Source of the DNA: Planotetraspora kaengkrachanensis
GTDB lineage: Bacteria > Actinomycetota > Actinomycetes > Streptosporangiales > Streptosporangiaceae
NCBI RefSeq assembly: GCF_016862895.1
Contig: NZ_BONV01000017.1
Span: 124,001 to 188,000, forward strand
Length of the DNA stretch: 64,000 nucleotides
Reading direction: 5' to 3'
Part shown: positions 51,060 through 59,763 of the stretch, piece after piece
Layout of the letters: each line of letters opens with the position of its first letter
Numbering within the stretch: the first letter of the stretch is position 1
Position numbers and translations under genes: made by a program
Notes under the pieces: model-generated
Seen by the model: only the letters and a program-made list of their open reading frames with translations
Database searches by the model: none
What the model was told of the DNA's origin: nothing

Positions 51060-52225
51060 GGGCGGAAGACCACCCGCACGCAGCCGTCCTTCTTGTCCCT
51101 GAACATGTCGTATCCGAGAGGGGCCTCGTCCAGCGGCATGATGTGCGTCGCGAGGTGGGAGGTCACCAGCTCTCCCCTGGCCACCAGGTCGAGCAGCATC
51201 GGGATGTACCGATGGCCGTGTTGCTGGGCCCCGCGGACCGTCAGCCCCTTGTTCATCATCGCGCCGAGCGGGAAACGGTCCACCATGCCGGCGAAGACGC
51301 CCAGGATGAACACCGACCCGCCCGGACGGCACGCGAGGATCGCCTCCCGCAGGGCGAACGGTCGTTCCTGCTCGGTCCCCGGGCGCCGCTTGGCCGGCTC
51401 GTGCACGAGGTCGGCGCCGACGGCGTGCGCCTCCATCCCGACCGCCTCGATACAGACGTCCGGACCTCGGCCTCCGGTCCGTTCCCGCAGTTCGGCGAGG
51501 ACATCGGTGGCCGTGTAGTCGACGACCTCGGACCCGACGTGGCGCGCGGTCATCGCCAGCCGCTCGGGGAACCGGTCGATCGAGATGACCTGTTCCGCGC
51601 CGAGCAGCATCGCCGCGCGCGCCGCCATCTGGCCGACCGCGCCGCAGCCCCAGACGGCGACCACGTCTCCGGGTTTCACGCCCCCGAGGTCGGCGCCCAT
51701 CCATCCGGTGGGCGCGGCGTCCGACGTGAACAGCGCGCCGGTGTCCTCGACGCCCTCGGGCACCTGGAACGCGTTGTGGTCGGCGAAGGGCACCCGGATG
51801 AACTCCGCGTGGCTGCCGTGGAAGCCGCCCATCATGTGCGAGAAGCCGAAGACCCCGGCGGTGGCGCCGCCCCAGAGCGCCTCCGCGAGGTCGGGAGTCG
51901 GGTTGCTGTTCTCGCACAGGGACCACAGGTCGTGCCGGCAGGCCCAGCAACGCCCGCAGCCGATGATCGAGCACACGACGACACGGTCGCCCGGCTTGTG
52001 CCGCCGGACGTCGGGTCCGGTCTCGACGATCTCGCCGAGGAACTCGTGGCCGATCACGTCGCCCGCCTGCATCGCCGAGACGTAACCGCCCAGCAGGTGG
52101 AGGTCGGAACCACAGGTCGTGGTCGCGAGGACCTTGACGATCGCGTCTTGACCGTTGAGGATGCCGGGATCCGGCACCCGTTCGACCGTCAACTCGCCGA
52201 CGCCCTGCCAGCAGACCGCCTTCAC
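51050..52225 (-). CDS. Zinc-dependent alcohol dehydrogenase (formaldehyde-dehydrogenase-like MDR)
   Basis: A 391-residue medium-chain dehydrogenase. Catalytic zinc ligands lie in TTTCGSDLHLLGGYV and GHEFLGEIVETG, structural zinc in SIIGCGRCWACRHDLWSLCE (three visible cysteines plus one), and the NAD-binding motif is VWGCGAVGQMAARAAMLLGAEQVISID. The GFHGSHAEFIRVPFAD insertion is seen in glutathione-independent formaldehyde dehydrogenase relatives. Substrate not certain. The start overlaps the stop of the upstream gene by four bases, so both are translated together. Confidence 0.9.
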   Translation of the reverse strand: MKAVCWQGVGELTVERVPDPGILNGQDAIVKVLATTTCGSDLHLLGGYVSAMQAGDVIGHEFLGEIVETGPDVRRHKPGDRVVVCSIIGCGRCWACRHDLWSLCENSNPTPDLAEALWGGATAGVFGFSHMMGGFHGSHAEFIRVPFADHNAFQVPEGVEDTGALFTSDAAPTGWMGADLGGVKPGDVVAVWGCGAVGQMAARAAMLLGAEQVISIDRFPERLAMTARHVGSEVVDYTATDVLAELRERTGGRGPDVCIEAVGMEAHAVGADLVHEPAKRRPGTEQERPFALREAILACRPGGSVFILGVFAGMVDRFPLGAMMNKGLTVRGAQQHGHRYIPMLLDLVARGELVTSHLATHIMPLDEAPLGYDMFRDKKDGCVRVVFRPDM

Positions 52226-52713
52226 AGCCGCTCCTCCCCCGCGGAACGCGCGAGCGCCATGTCGACCACCTTGGCCATCGGCCTCCCGGCCCTGGCCGGG
52301 AGGCGCCGGGACAGATCCGGGTCAGGGCGGAGCACCTCGCCGGTCTCGATGAGGGATTTCACCTGGCGCAGCGCCGTTCTGACCTGCTCGCGCGGGTGCT
52401 CGCCGCGGAGCCTGGCCAGGACGGCGGCACGGCCCACCGGCATGGGCCTGCGGGGGCGCGCGTAAAGCTCAGTCCCGCGGTCACCGGGCGCCTTCTCGAT
52501 GCGCACCTCGACGTCGAGGTCTGCCAGCGGCCGCGGCAGACGCCCGTCGGGCGCCACGTCGTCAGTGCGGCAATTGATGGTGACGGCCATCCACCTGTGC
52601 CGTTCCCTCGGGTCCTTCACCGGCGAAGGACCCCGGCGCCGTGCGGCCAGCCAGCGCGCCACGACCACTCCGGTCCCGGCCAGGCTCACCACGCCGATGA
52701 CGACACGTTTCAT
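52222..52713 (-). CDS. Uncharacterised membrane-anchored protein paired with the dehydrogenase
   Basis: A 163-residue protein with one N-terminal hydrophobic helix (VVIGVVSLAGTGVVVARWLAARRR) and a soluble basic domain beginning WMAVTINCRTDDVAPDGRLPRPLADLDVEVRIEKAPGDRGTELYARPRR. The latter looks like the SRPBCC-less cyclase/dehydrase-associated protein found beside such dehydrogenases in other actinomycetes. Function unknown. It is translationally coupled to the dehydrogenase (ATGA). Confidence 0.75.
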   Translation of the reverse strand: MKRVVIGVVSLAGTGVVVARWLAARRRGPSPVKDPRERHRWMAVTINCRTDDVAPDGRLPRPLADLDVEVRIEKAPGDRGTELYARPRRPMPVGRAAVLARLRGEHPREQVRTALRQVKSLIETGEVLRPDPDLSRRLPARAGRPMAKVVDMALARSAGEERL

Positions 52714-52934
52714 AGTTCGTCCCCCTTTGGACGGGTAAGTCCATGGGAGGGCTACCCACCGGCCGCGCGCGGCTATCTCCGCATGAGGTCGCGTGAGGGG
52801 GAGTTGGGCAGGGCGGGACCGAGGCCGCCGGGAGTTCGCGATTCCCTGACCGACGCAGGAGTTTGACCGGCCCGGACCCGGTACCGGGAACGGCCGGAAT
52901 TCGGCGCTTCCCGCGCTGTGCCTGTACGGCCGCG

Positions 52935-53291
52935 TCAGTCGTGTCGGGGCGTCCCGCTCACCTCGTGGTCGGCGTGGAACAGCGCCTCCGCGATGAGCGC
53001 CCTGACATGGGAGTCGCGCGCCCGGTAGAGGACACGGCGGCCGTCCCTCCGGGTGTGCACGAGTCCGGCGAGCCTGAGCTTGGCGAGGTGCTGGGAGACC
53101 AGAGGCCGCGACACGGCGATGGTCTCCGCGAGCGAGCCGACGTCGTACTCACCATGGGAGAGCAGCCACATCAGGCGCAGCCGGGTGGCATCGCTGAGCA
53201 TGCGAAACGCGTCGACGGCGGCGTTCACCCGATCGGCCGCGGGTTGCTCCTGCGACTGGTTGGCACCTGATTCGTTGTCGCGTGCGTACAT
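52935..53291 (-). CDS. ArsR/SmtB-family transcriptional regulator
   Basis: A 118-residue winged-helix regulator with DAFRMLSDATRLRLMWLLSHGEYDVGSLAETIAVSRPLVSQHLAKLRLAGLVHTRRDGRRVLYRA, the standard ArsR domain. The histidine-rich end (HADHEV, PRHD) could bind zinc or nickel, as in the alpha-5 type sites. It is divergent from a cation-diffusion facilitator with 48 bp between starts, so it probably represses that gene in the absence of metal. ATG at 53291; an upstream in-frame start at 53321 would overlap the promoter. Confidence 0.93.
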   Translation of the reverse strand: MYARDNESGANQSQEQPAADRVNAAVDAFRMLSDATRLRLMWLLSHGEYDVGSLAETIAVSRPLVSQHLAKLRLAGLVHTRRDGRRVLYRARDSHVRALIAEALFHADHEVSGTPRHD

Positions 53292-53298
53292 GACTACA

Positions 53299-53304
53299 TA
53301 TAAT
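53299..53304 (+). promoter_or_regulatory. Candidate -10 box of the cation-efflux gene
   Basis: TATAAT at 53299-53304, the best match to a -10 hexamer in this divergent region, 36 bp upstream of the cation-efflux start codon and 8 bp beyond the regulator start. Repressor binding here would block both genes. Confidence 0.5.
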
Positions 53305-53339
53305 CGCCGGACAACCATGTCGTCCGCAAGCGAGGCATC

Positions 53340-54530
53340 ATGTCCGACACCCTGCCTTCGACGTCGACGCCGTCCGAGCATCCGCGCGAGCCTCCGCCCG
53401 GCGCATCACACGGGAACACACACGGGCACGGACACGGACACGGACATGGACATGCGCCCGCACATGGACATGGGCACGGGCATGCTCACCCGCACGCGGA
53501 CGGGGTGGCTCACGAGGGCGCCGGCCAGGCCCGGGGCCGGTTCGGCCGGATGACGTCCGCGGCGCGGCACGCGTTCACGCCGCACAGCCACGACAGCGCG
53601 GACAAGACCGACGCGGCTTTCGAGTCGAGCACGCGCGGCCTCCGCGTGCTCGGCGTCTCGTTCGCCGTCCTCATCGTCGCTGCGGCGGTGCAGGGGGTCA
53701 TCGTGGCGATGTCGGGCTCGGTGGCGCTGCTCGGCGACTCGTTGCACAACGTCGCCGACGCGCTGACCGCCGTCCCGCTCGCCATCGCCTTCTCCGTCGG
53801 CCGCCGCCATGCCAGCCGCCGCTTCACCTACGGGTACGGCAGAGCCGAGGACCTCGCTGGGATCGTCATCGTGCTGATCATCGCGGTGTCGGGCGGGCTG
53901 GCCGGCTACGCCGCCGTCATGCGACTGCTCGAACCCCAGGGCGTACGGGCTCTCGGCTGGGTCGCGGCGGCGGCGGTCGTCGGCTTCGTGGCGAACGAGT
54001 GGGTCGCCCGGTTCCGCATCAAGGTGGGGCGGGAGATCGGCTCGGCCGCGCTGGTCGCCGACGGCCTGCACGCCCGCGCCGACGGCTTCACCTCGCTCGC
54101 CGTCCTGATCGGCGCGGTCGCCACGGCGCTCGGACTCCCGATCGCGGACCCGATCGTCGGCCTGCTCATCACGGTCGCGATCCTCTATGTGCTCCGCGAC
54201 GCGGCGCGTGAGATCTACCGGCGGCTCATGGACGCGGTCGACCCCGACCTGATCGACCAGGCGGAACAGATCATCGCGGGCACGGACGGCGTGCTGGGAA
54301 TCGGCTCGGTTCGCCTACGCTGGATCGGCCATGCGTTGCGCGCCGAAGTCGACATCGTCGTCGGGCACCATCTGTCCCTGCTCCAGGCGCACGCGGTCGC
54401 CGTCGAGACCGAGCATCGGCTCATGCACGCCCTCCCGCGCCTGCGCGCGGCGACCGTGCACGCCGACCCCGACAGCCCGGACGGGACCGATCACCACGCC
54501 GCGCTCGTCAGCCATCGCCGGGCCGCCTGA
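53340..54530 (+). CDS. Cation diffusion facilitator (CDF) metal exporter
   Basis: A 396-residue exporter. Residues 24-60 are a histidine-rich stretch (about eighteen histidines) likely to bind metal in the cytoplasm. Six membrane helices follow, with the HxxxD and DxxxD type sites visible as SLHNVADALTAVPLAIAF and ADGLHARADGFTSLAVLIG, and a C-terminal cytoplasmic domain. The family exports zinc, cobalt or related ions in exchange for protons. Probably controlled by the divergent ArsR-type regulator. Confidence 0.94.
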   Translation: MSDTLPSTSTPSEHPREPPPGASHGNTHGHGHGHGHGHAPAHGHGHGHAHPHADGVAHEGAGQARGRFGRMTSAARHAFTPHSHDSADKTDAAFESSTRGLRVLGVSFAVLIVAAAVQGVIVAMSGSVALLGDSLHNVADALTAVPLAIAFSVGRRHASRRFTYGYGRAEDLAGIVIVLIIAVSGGLAGYAAVMRLLEPQGVRALGWVAAAAVVGFVANEWVARFRIKVGREIGSAALVADGLHARADGFTSLAVLIGAVATALGLPIADPIVGLLITVAILYVLRDAAREIYRRLMDAVDPDLIDQAEQIIAGTDGVLGIGSVRLRWIGHALRAEVDIVVGHHLSLLQAHAVAVETEHRLMHALPRLRAATVHADPDSPDGTDHHAALVSHRRAA

Positions 54531-54620
54531 GCGATCGCGCCGGGACGAACCCGCCGAGGCCCCGCCGTTCACACCTTCGAGCGAGCCGTTCCTCCACCAC
54601 CCCCAAGGAGCACCTGCACG

Positions 54621-55526
54621 GTGACCGCTCATTCCGTGGTCGCGCACGCGGTCATCGAGCCTCTGTCCGCCGGCACGCCGACCTCCGGCCTCGACTCCGT
54701 AGTGGTGGCCGTCGTGCTGGGCTCGGCCCTCCTCCACGCGACGTGGAACGCCATCGCCCACGGCTCGCCCGACCGGCTGACCGGCTTCGCCCTCATCGGG
54801 ATCCCCTTCACCGCGATCGGGGTGATCGGTGTCGCGATCAACGGTCTACCGCCGGCCGACGCCTGGCCGTTCATCGTCATCTCCTCGATCCTCACGGTCA
54901 CCTACCAACTCCTCCTGCTGGCCAGTTACCAGCTCGGACAGTTCAGCCAGACGTATCCGCTCGCCCGGGGCACCTCGCCGTGGGTCGTGGCGGTGGTGAG
55001 CGCGACCCTGCTCGGGCAGGAGCTTTCCTGGACCGAGGCGGCCGGGGTCGCGGTCGTCTCCATCGGGCTGATGGGCCTGGTCTTCATCGGGGGGCGGCCG
55101 GACCGAAGCCGCCTGCCCGCGCTCGCCGCCGCCTTCGCCACCGGGGTGATGATCGCCGCCTACACGCTCGTCGACGGCGTCGGCGTCCAGCACGCGCCGG
55201 TGCTCACCTATGCGTCGTGGTTGTTCCTGTTCCAGGGGCCGGTGCTGCCCCTGATCGCCGTGGTCCGGCGCGGCCGTGCGCTGCCCGGGCTGATGCGCCC
55301 CTCGCTCGCGGCCGGTCTCGGCGGAGGAGTGGCGTCGCAGCTGGCGTACGGGCTCGTGTTGTGGGCCCAGACACGGGGTGCGCTCGCACCGATCGCCGCC
55401 CTCAGGGAGACCAGCATCATCTTCGGCGCGATCATCGGTGCGGTGTTCCTCGGCGAACGGTTCGGGTCGAAGCGGGCCCTCGCCAGCGTCGTCGTCGTGG
55501 CCGGGATCATCCTGATCAACCTGTAG
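54621..55526 (+). CDS. DMT/EamA family transporter
   Basis: A 301-residue membrane protein with ten helices in two EamA repeats. GSALLHATWNAIAHGSPDRL opens repeat one, TYPLARGTSPWVVAVVSATLLGQELSWTEAAGVAVV follows, and the final GAVFLGERFGSKRALASVVVVAGIILIN is typical of repeat two. GTG start with AAGGAGCACC upstream. It is 90 bp after the CDF gene and may share its transcript. Substrate unknown. The end overlaps the convergent flavin reductase gene by 11 bp. Confidence 0.88.
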   Translation: MTAHSVVAHAVIEPLSAGTPTSGLDSVVVAVVLGSALLHATWNAIAHGSPDRLTGFALIGIPFTAIGVIGVAINGLPPADAWPFIVISSILTVTYQLLLLASYQLGQFSQTYPLARGTSPWVVAVVSATLLGQELSWTEAAGVAVVSIGLMGLVFIGGRPDRSRLPALAAAFATGVMIAAYTLVDGVGVQHAPVLTYASWLFLFQGPVLPLIAVVRRGRALPGLMRPSLAAGLGGGVASQLAYGLVLWAQTRGALAPIAALRETSIIFGAIIGAVFLGERFGSKRALASVVVVAGIILINL

Positions 55527-56214
55527 TGGCGGGCGTCCGCCGTGCCCGCTCGATGTCCGGGCCCCGATACAGGTGCTCGGGTATGCGCGCGAGCGTCGAA
55601 GGATGCACCTGGGGGCCCAGGCCGTACAACTTCTGGAAGCTCATGATGAGCGGCCGCCACGCGTCGGGGTCGATGCGGTCGGCCGTGCCCGCCATGCGTA
55701 TCTCCTCATGGACGTACACCCGCAGGACGCGCACCTCGATGGCCACGATCCCGCCCCGCTGAGCCTCGTCGTCATGCGCCACGTCGTGCACGCCTTCGAC
55801 GACCACCTCCATGCTCACCGGGCATTCCGCGACCCTCGGGGGTCCCACCGTCTCGGAGGCGACGGGGGTGAGGCCGGCGCGGGCGAACTTGTCGGCCACG
55901 AACCGGTAGCCGCGCCTGTGCTTGGACGGCGGGACGGGATCGGAACCCGTCGTCAGCGCCAGCCTGTCGACGGCCGCCGCGAGCGAGTCGGACGGAAGGT
56001 TCAGCACGCCCTCGCGGGTTCGCAGCAGGTTCTGCGCGGTCTTCGAGCGGGCGCCGAGGCCGAGTACGGCCCGCCAGCCGAGCCAGAAGGCGGACGACAT
56101 CGGCGCCAGGTTGGCCGATCCGTCCTCGTTGAGAGTGGAGATCAGCACCACCGGGGTGCCGAAGTACAGGATTCCGGGTTCGATCCGCGTGTGCGACGGG
56201 GTGGTCGTTGCCAT
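55516..56214 (-). CDS. Flavin reductase family protein (FMN-binding split barrel)
   Basis: A 232-residue protein with a split-barrel flavin-binding fold: GTPVVLISTLNEDGSANLAPMSSAFWLGWRAVLGLGARSKTAQNL matches the start of flavin reductases, and the later VEGVHDVAHDDEAQRGGIVAIEVRVLRVYVHEEIRM fits the barrel closure. A C-terminal helical tail of about 60 residues follows. It probably uses FMN with NAD(P)H, partner unknown. ATG at 56214 (MATTTPSHTRIEPGILYFGTP). Confidence 0.85.
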   Translation of the reverse strand: MATTTPSHTRIEPGILYFGTPVVLISTLNEDGSANLAPMSSAFWLGWRAVLGLGARSKTAQNLLRTREGVLNLPSDSLAAAVDRLALTTGSDPVPPSKHRRGYRFVADKFARAGLTPVASETVGPPRVAECPVSMEVVVEGVHDVAHDDEAQRGGIVAIEVRVLRVYVHEEIRMAGTADRIDPDAWRPLIMSFQKLYGLGPQVHPSTLARIPEHLYRGPDIERARRTPATTG

Positions 56215-56287
56215 GCGGATCAGTGTCTTCCCCCCGCCTGATCGACACTGGCGGCAATCAGACGGGGCATCCTCGCCTCGGCGTCGG

Positions 56288-57316
56288 TCAGCGGGGCGTG
56301 CCCGCCTGGCCCGCCTGACCCGCCTGGCCGAAGGTGAACAGCACCTTGCCCGAGCGCTCGGGCCGCTGGGCGTGCGCGATGGCCTCGCGGTACTGGCCGA
56401 GCGAGTAGGTGGCCTCGACCGAGGCGCCGAGCACGCCCTTCTCGACGAGCTCGGAGAGCTCCGCGTAGACCTGCTCGATCTCCTCACGCGGCGCGTTCCA
56501 GACCCAGTTGATCACGAAGATCCCGTGGACGGAGATCTCGCGGTAGACGAGCTCGCCGAGCGGCATGAGCGGCGGCTGACCGGTCACGGATGAGAAGGTG
56601 ACGAATGCCCCACCGGTCTCGATCGAAGGCGCCACCTGGGCGACGACGTCGGCGCCGCCGATCCCGTCAAGGAGCAGCCGCAGCTTCGCGCCGTCGAGGG
56701 CCTGGGCCACCTTGTCGCCGAGGTTCTCCCCGTCGTCGACGATGACGGCGTCGGCGCCGAGTCTCCTCACGTGCTCGGCCGCCTCTTCCCGGCGGACGAC
56801 GGCGAGCGTTCTGACGCCCGCCCTCCTGGCCAGGGCGATCACGTTCTGACCGACGGCGGAGTTGGCCAGCGTGAGGCCGATCCAGTCGCCGGGCTTCAGC
56901 GACACGTACCGGTTGAGCAGGTGATGGGCGGTCGCCGGGTTGACCCCGAGCATGGCGAGCTGAAGGGCGTCGGCCGCCTCCCCGACGGTGACCACGTTGC
57001 GGGCGGGGACGACGATCCTGTCCGCCCACGTGCCCTGCTCGTAGGTGGGGAGGACCAGCACGCGCCGCCCCACCAGCGCCTGGTCGGCGGCCGATCCGGC
57101 CGCGATCACCCGGCCGACGCCCTCGGCCCCCATCGCGAAGGGGAGCTCGGGCTGCACGGCGTACCAGCCGTTGGACAGCAGGAAGTCGGCGGGATTGATC
57201 GGTGCGGCCTCGAGGGCGACGAGCAGGTCGCCGGGGCCGGGAGCCGGAACGGGCGCGTCGTCGAGTCGGAACGATTCGGCGTCGCCGCCGAGCTTGGCGA
57301 GAAGGATCCTGCTCAT
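56288..57316 (-). CDS. Zinc-free MDR oxidoreductase (2-enoyl reductase-like)
   Basis: A 342-residue medium-chain reductase without zinc ligands. APINPADFLLSNGWYAVQPELPFAMGAEGVG and the NADPH-binding IGLTLANSAVGQNVIALARRAGVRTLAVVRREEAAEHV resemble trans-2-enoyl reductase and quinone reductase branches. The C-terminus ends with a run of GQAGQAGQAG, an unusual addition. ATG at 57316 has GAGGAGC upstream. It lies 104 bp downstream of the zinc dehydrogenase gene on the same strand, so both may respond to the TetR regulator. Confidence 0.87.
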   Translation of the reverse strand: MSRILLAKLGGDAESFRLDDAPVPAPGPGDLLVALEAAPINPADFLLSNGWYAVQPELPFAMGAEGVGRVIAAGSAADQALVGRRVLVLPTYEQGTWADRIVVPARNVVTVGEAADALQLAMLGVNPATAHHLLNRYVSLKPGDWIGLTLANSAVGQNVIALARRAGVRTLAVVRREEAAEHVRRLGADAVIVDDGENLGDKVAQALDGAKLRLLLDGIGGADVVAQVAPSIETGGAFVTFSSVTGQPPLMPLGELVYREISVHGIFVINWVWNAPREEIEQVYAELSELVEKGVLGASVEATYSLGQYREAIAHAQRPERSGKVLFTFGQAGQAGQAGTPR

Positions 57317-57420
57317 TGTGGGGTTGCTCCTCATGCGGTCGAGCGGTTCACAGGGGATCGCCTGGCCGCGCTCACGCGGCCTGAGGCGAATGAAGGGGAT
57401 GACCCTTGCGGAGGTTCCGC

Positions 57421-58437
57421 TCAGGCCTTGGTGTCCAGGACGACGCGGAACCGGGCCTCGCCGGAGATCATGCGCTCGTACGCCTGGGGCGCGTCCGACA
57501 GCGGCAGGGTCTCGATCATCGGCCTGATGCCGTGCCGCTGGCTGAAGGCGAGGTTGTCCTCGTTCTCGATCGAGCTGCCGGTGAGGCTGCCGCTGATCGT
57601 GCGTGTTCCGAAGGTGAGGTCGATGGTGCTGACGGAGATGGGATCCGTCGCGACCCCGACGACCACCATCCGGCCGCGCGGCGCGAGCCCGGGGATCAGC
57701 GCGCTCATCGACGCCCCGTTTGCGGCCGTCGCGATGATCGCGCCCGCGCCGCCGAGCTCGACCAGGGCCTCGCCCGGGTCGGCCTGAGTGCTGTCGATGT
57801 AGTGGTCGGCGCCGAGCTGGTGTGCCAGCTCGGCCTTGCCCGCGCCTCGGGCGATGGCGGCGACGCGGTAGCCGAGCTTCGCGGCGTACTGGACGCCGAG
57901 GTGACCGAGGCCCCCGATCCCCTGGATGGCGACGAGGTCTCCCGGGTGGGTGCCCACCTGCTGCAACGCCTTGAACGTCGTGAGGCCCGCGCACAGCAGC
58001 GGCCCCGCCTCGTGGGAGTCCATCCCCGCGGGGACGCGCACCAGCCCGCTGGTCTTGGCGTAGGCCACCTCGGCGTAACCGCCGTCGACGTCGGTCCCCA
58101 CCCGCTGCTGGTCGGTGCAGTTGACGAAGTCGCCCCGCCTGCAGCGGTCACATTCCCCGCAATGGCCGCCGAGGAATCCGACGCCGACCCGCTCGCCGAC
58201 CCGCCAGTTCCGCACACCCTCGCCGACGGCGTCGATCACCCCGACGAGCTCGTGACCGGGGACGACCGGCAGGCTCGGGTCGGCGCGAAGCCCTTCGACG
58301 GCGAGGACGTCGGAGTGGCAGACACCGCAGCTCTCGACCCGGATCCGCACGTGGCCCGGGGCAGGCGGCGTGAGTTCGCGCTCCACGAGCGCGAACCTGC
58401 GCGATCCGGTCACTTCGACGGCACGGTAGGTGGACAT
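57421..58437 (-). CDS. NAD(P)-dependent zinc alcohol dehydrogenase (AdhP-like)
   Basis: A 338-residue zinc-containing alcohol dehydrogenase. Catalytic zinc: SCGVCHSDVLAVEG and GHELVGVIDAVGEG. Structural zinc: GGHCGECDRCRRGDFVNC (four cysteines). NAD-binding: AIQGIGGLGHLGVQYAAKLGYRVAAIARG. It should interconvert primary alcohols and aldehydes. ATG at 58437 has GAGGAGAACC upstream. It is divergent from a TetR regulator, with paired operators between the two genes. Confidence 0.93.
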   Translation of the reverse strand: MSTYRAVEVTGSRRFALVERELTPPAPGHVRIRVESCGVCHSDVLAVEGLRADPSLPVVPGHELVGVIDAVGEGVRNWRVGERVGVGFLGGHCGECDRCRRGDFVNCTDQQRVGTDVDGGYAEVAYAKTSGLVRVPAGMDSHEAGPLLCAGLTTFKALQQVGTHPGDLVAIQGIGGLGHLGVQYAAKLGYRVAAIARGAGKAELAHQLGADHYIDSTQADPGEALVELGGAGAIIATAANGASMSALIPGLAPRGRMVVVGVATDPISVSTIDLTFGTRTISGSLTGSSIENEDNLAFSQRHGIRPMIETLPLSDAPQAYERMISGEARFRVVLDTKA

Positions 58438-58506
58438 GGTTCTCCTCGAATGGGATGGATCCGGAGGCCGTTCGCCGTCCCGATGGTCGGCGGCACCCGG
58501 CGGTTT

Positions 58507-58606
58507 CAATATGACCGGTCGTCTTAGATCGTGTCAAGCGCTCGCCGGTGCCGCCGGTCGCATCCCGTTCCCGACTTGACGACGGGCGAGACGACCGGCC
58601 ATATTG
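58507..58606. promoter_or_regulatory. Two inverted operator copies between adh and tetR
   Basis: CAATATGACCGGTCGTCT at 58507-58524 and its near-exact reverse complement AGACGACCGGCCATATTG at 58589-58606 (one difference), 82 bp apart centre to centre. Each contains the dyad GACCGGTC or its relic. They occupy the two promoters, so the adjacent TetR protein probably represses both directions and could loop the DNA. Confidence 0.8.
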
Positions 58607-58628
58607 GTTCCGGAACGAGGGAGCGACG

Positions 58629-59201
58629 GTGGCAAGACCCAGCATGCGCAAGGAGATCGTCGAGGCTGCCCTGGAGCAGTTTCACGCGCGAGGATTCAAC
58701 GCGGCCGGGGTGAAGGACATCACCGATCGCGCCGGCGTGCCGAAGGGGTCGTTCTACAACCACTTCGAGAGCAAGGAAGCCCTGGCGATCGTCGCCCTGG
58801 AGGAGTACGGCCTGACCCGCCGGCTCCAGGATCTCGCCGATCCCGGCGTGGAGCCGCTGACTCGCATTCGGCGGCATTTCGAGTTCTTCCGCGACGAGAT
58901 CCTGGGGTACGGGATCACGCGCGGCTGCCTTCTCGGCAATTTCGGCGCGGAGATCGCCGATCACAACGAGGCCATCAGAGGGGCAGTACGCGCGGGCTTC
59001 GAGGCCTGGGGCACCGCGCTCGCCTCGGCGATCCGGGAGGCTCAGCAGGCGGGAGCCGTACGCGCCGATCTCGACCCCGAGGCCACGGCCCGGTTCATCC
59101 TCAGCGCGTGGGAGGGTGCCCTCCTGCTGGCCAGGACCGACCGCTCGGCCGGCGCCTTCGACACCTTCTTCGCCGTCACGTTCGGCACGCTGCTCGTCTG
59201 A
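58629..59201 (+). CDS. TetR-family regulator (AcrR-like)
   Basis: A 190-residue regulator. The helix-turn-helix is IVEAALEQFHARGFNAAGVKDITDRAGVPKGSFYNHFESKEALAIVAL. The ligand domain has GITRGCLLGNFGAEIADHNEAIRGAV, typical of the YcdC/TetR_C branch. GTG at 58629 follows GAGGGAGCGACG; the frame extends further but through the operator. It diverges from the zinc alcohol dehydrogenase gene and presumably senses an aldehyde or quinone-like compound. Confidence 0.93.
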   Translation: MARPSMRKEIVEAALEQFHARGFNAAGVKDITDRAGVPKGSFYNHFESKEALAIVALEEYGLTRRLQDLADPGVEPLTRIRRHFEFFRDEILGYGITRGCLLGNFGAEIADHNEAIRGAVRAGFEAWGTALASAIREAQQAGAVRADLDPEATARFILSAWEGALLLARTDRSAGAFDTFFAVTFGTLLV

Positions 59202-59254
59202 GCGTTCGTACGGCGGCCCGCCGCCCTGTGCGCCATCGTGGTGAGGCTGAACAC

Positions 59255-59704
59255 ATGATCCATGTCGAGGCTCCCGAGGGATTCGACGGCCGGACGCGCA
59301 GCGTCTTCCTCGCGGGCGGCATTACCGACTGCCCGGACTGGCAGGCGGAGGTCGCGGCCGGACTGGCGGACCTCCCGGTCGCCGTCCTCAACCCGCGCCG
59401 CGCCGCGTTCGAGGACTCTCCGGAGGCGGCGGCCGAGCAGATCGGCTGGGAGTTCCGGCACCTCGCGGCTTGCGACACGATCCTCTTCTGGTTTCCCGGC
59501 AGCCGCTCGGTGCAGCCGATCGCGCTGTACGAGCTCGGCATGTGGGCGGGTCGCACGAAACCGATCGTGGTGGGCGCCGATCCCGCCTACGCCCGCCGTC
59601 TCGACGTGAGCGTCCAGCTCTCACACGTGAGGCCAGGCCTCGTCGTGCACGACTCGCTCGAGAAGACCATCGTGGCCGCGCGCGCGTCACTGAAGACCAT
59701 GTGA
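59255..59704 (+). CDS. Nucleoside 2-deoxyribosyltransferase-like protein
   Basis: A 149-residue protein. SVFLAGGITDCPDWQAEVAAGLADLPVAVLNPRRAAF and WEFRHLAACDTILFWFPGSRSVQPIALYELGMWAGRTKPIVVGADP match the Rossmann-like core of nucleoside 2-deoxyribosyltransferases (PF15891 type), with the conserved glutamate in YELG. Members act in nucleotide salvage or in anti-phage signalling. No defence gene is next to it. ATG at 59255; upstream of it GGTGAGG is a possible binding site. Confidence 0.88.
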   Translation: MIHVEAPEGFDGRTRSVFLAGGITDCPDWQAEVAAGLADLPVAVLNPRRAAFEDSPEAAAEQIGWEFRHLAACDTILFWFPGSRSVQPIALYELGMWAGRTKPIVVGADPAYARRLDVSVQLSHVRPGLVVHDSLEKTIVAARASLKTM

Positions 59705-59726
59705 ACACTTTGTTTAAAACATAACG

Positions 59727-59756
59727 TTGACAACCATTTGAGTGCTCGTGCATGCT
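59727..59756 (+). promoter_or_regulatory. Candidate promoter with leaderless start
   Basis: TTGACA at 59727-59732 is a perfect -35 box. At 17-18 bp distance lies CATGCT (59751-59756), a fair -10. Transcription would begin near 59763-59764, exactly at the ATG of the following gene, so its mRNA is probably leaderless. Confidence 0.55.
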
Positions 59757-59763
59757 CTGTGGC

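Noticed and set aside
51000-51060. Longer C-terminus for the dehydrogenase through the 13-bp repeats
   Set aside because: An overlapping frame continues through the repeats, but the frame with the intact dehydrogenase domains stops at 51050.
59255-59704. Anti-phage defence gene
   Set aside because: Nucleoside deoxyribosyltransferase-like proteins occur in some defence systems, but no nuclease, TIR, or sensor gene adjoins it, so a salvage role is equally likely.
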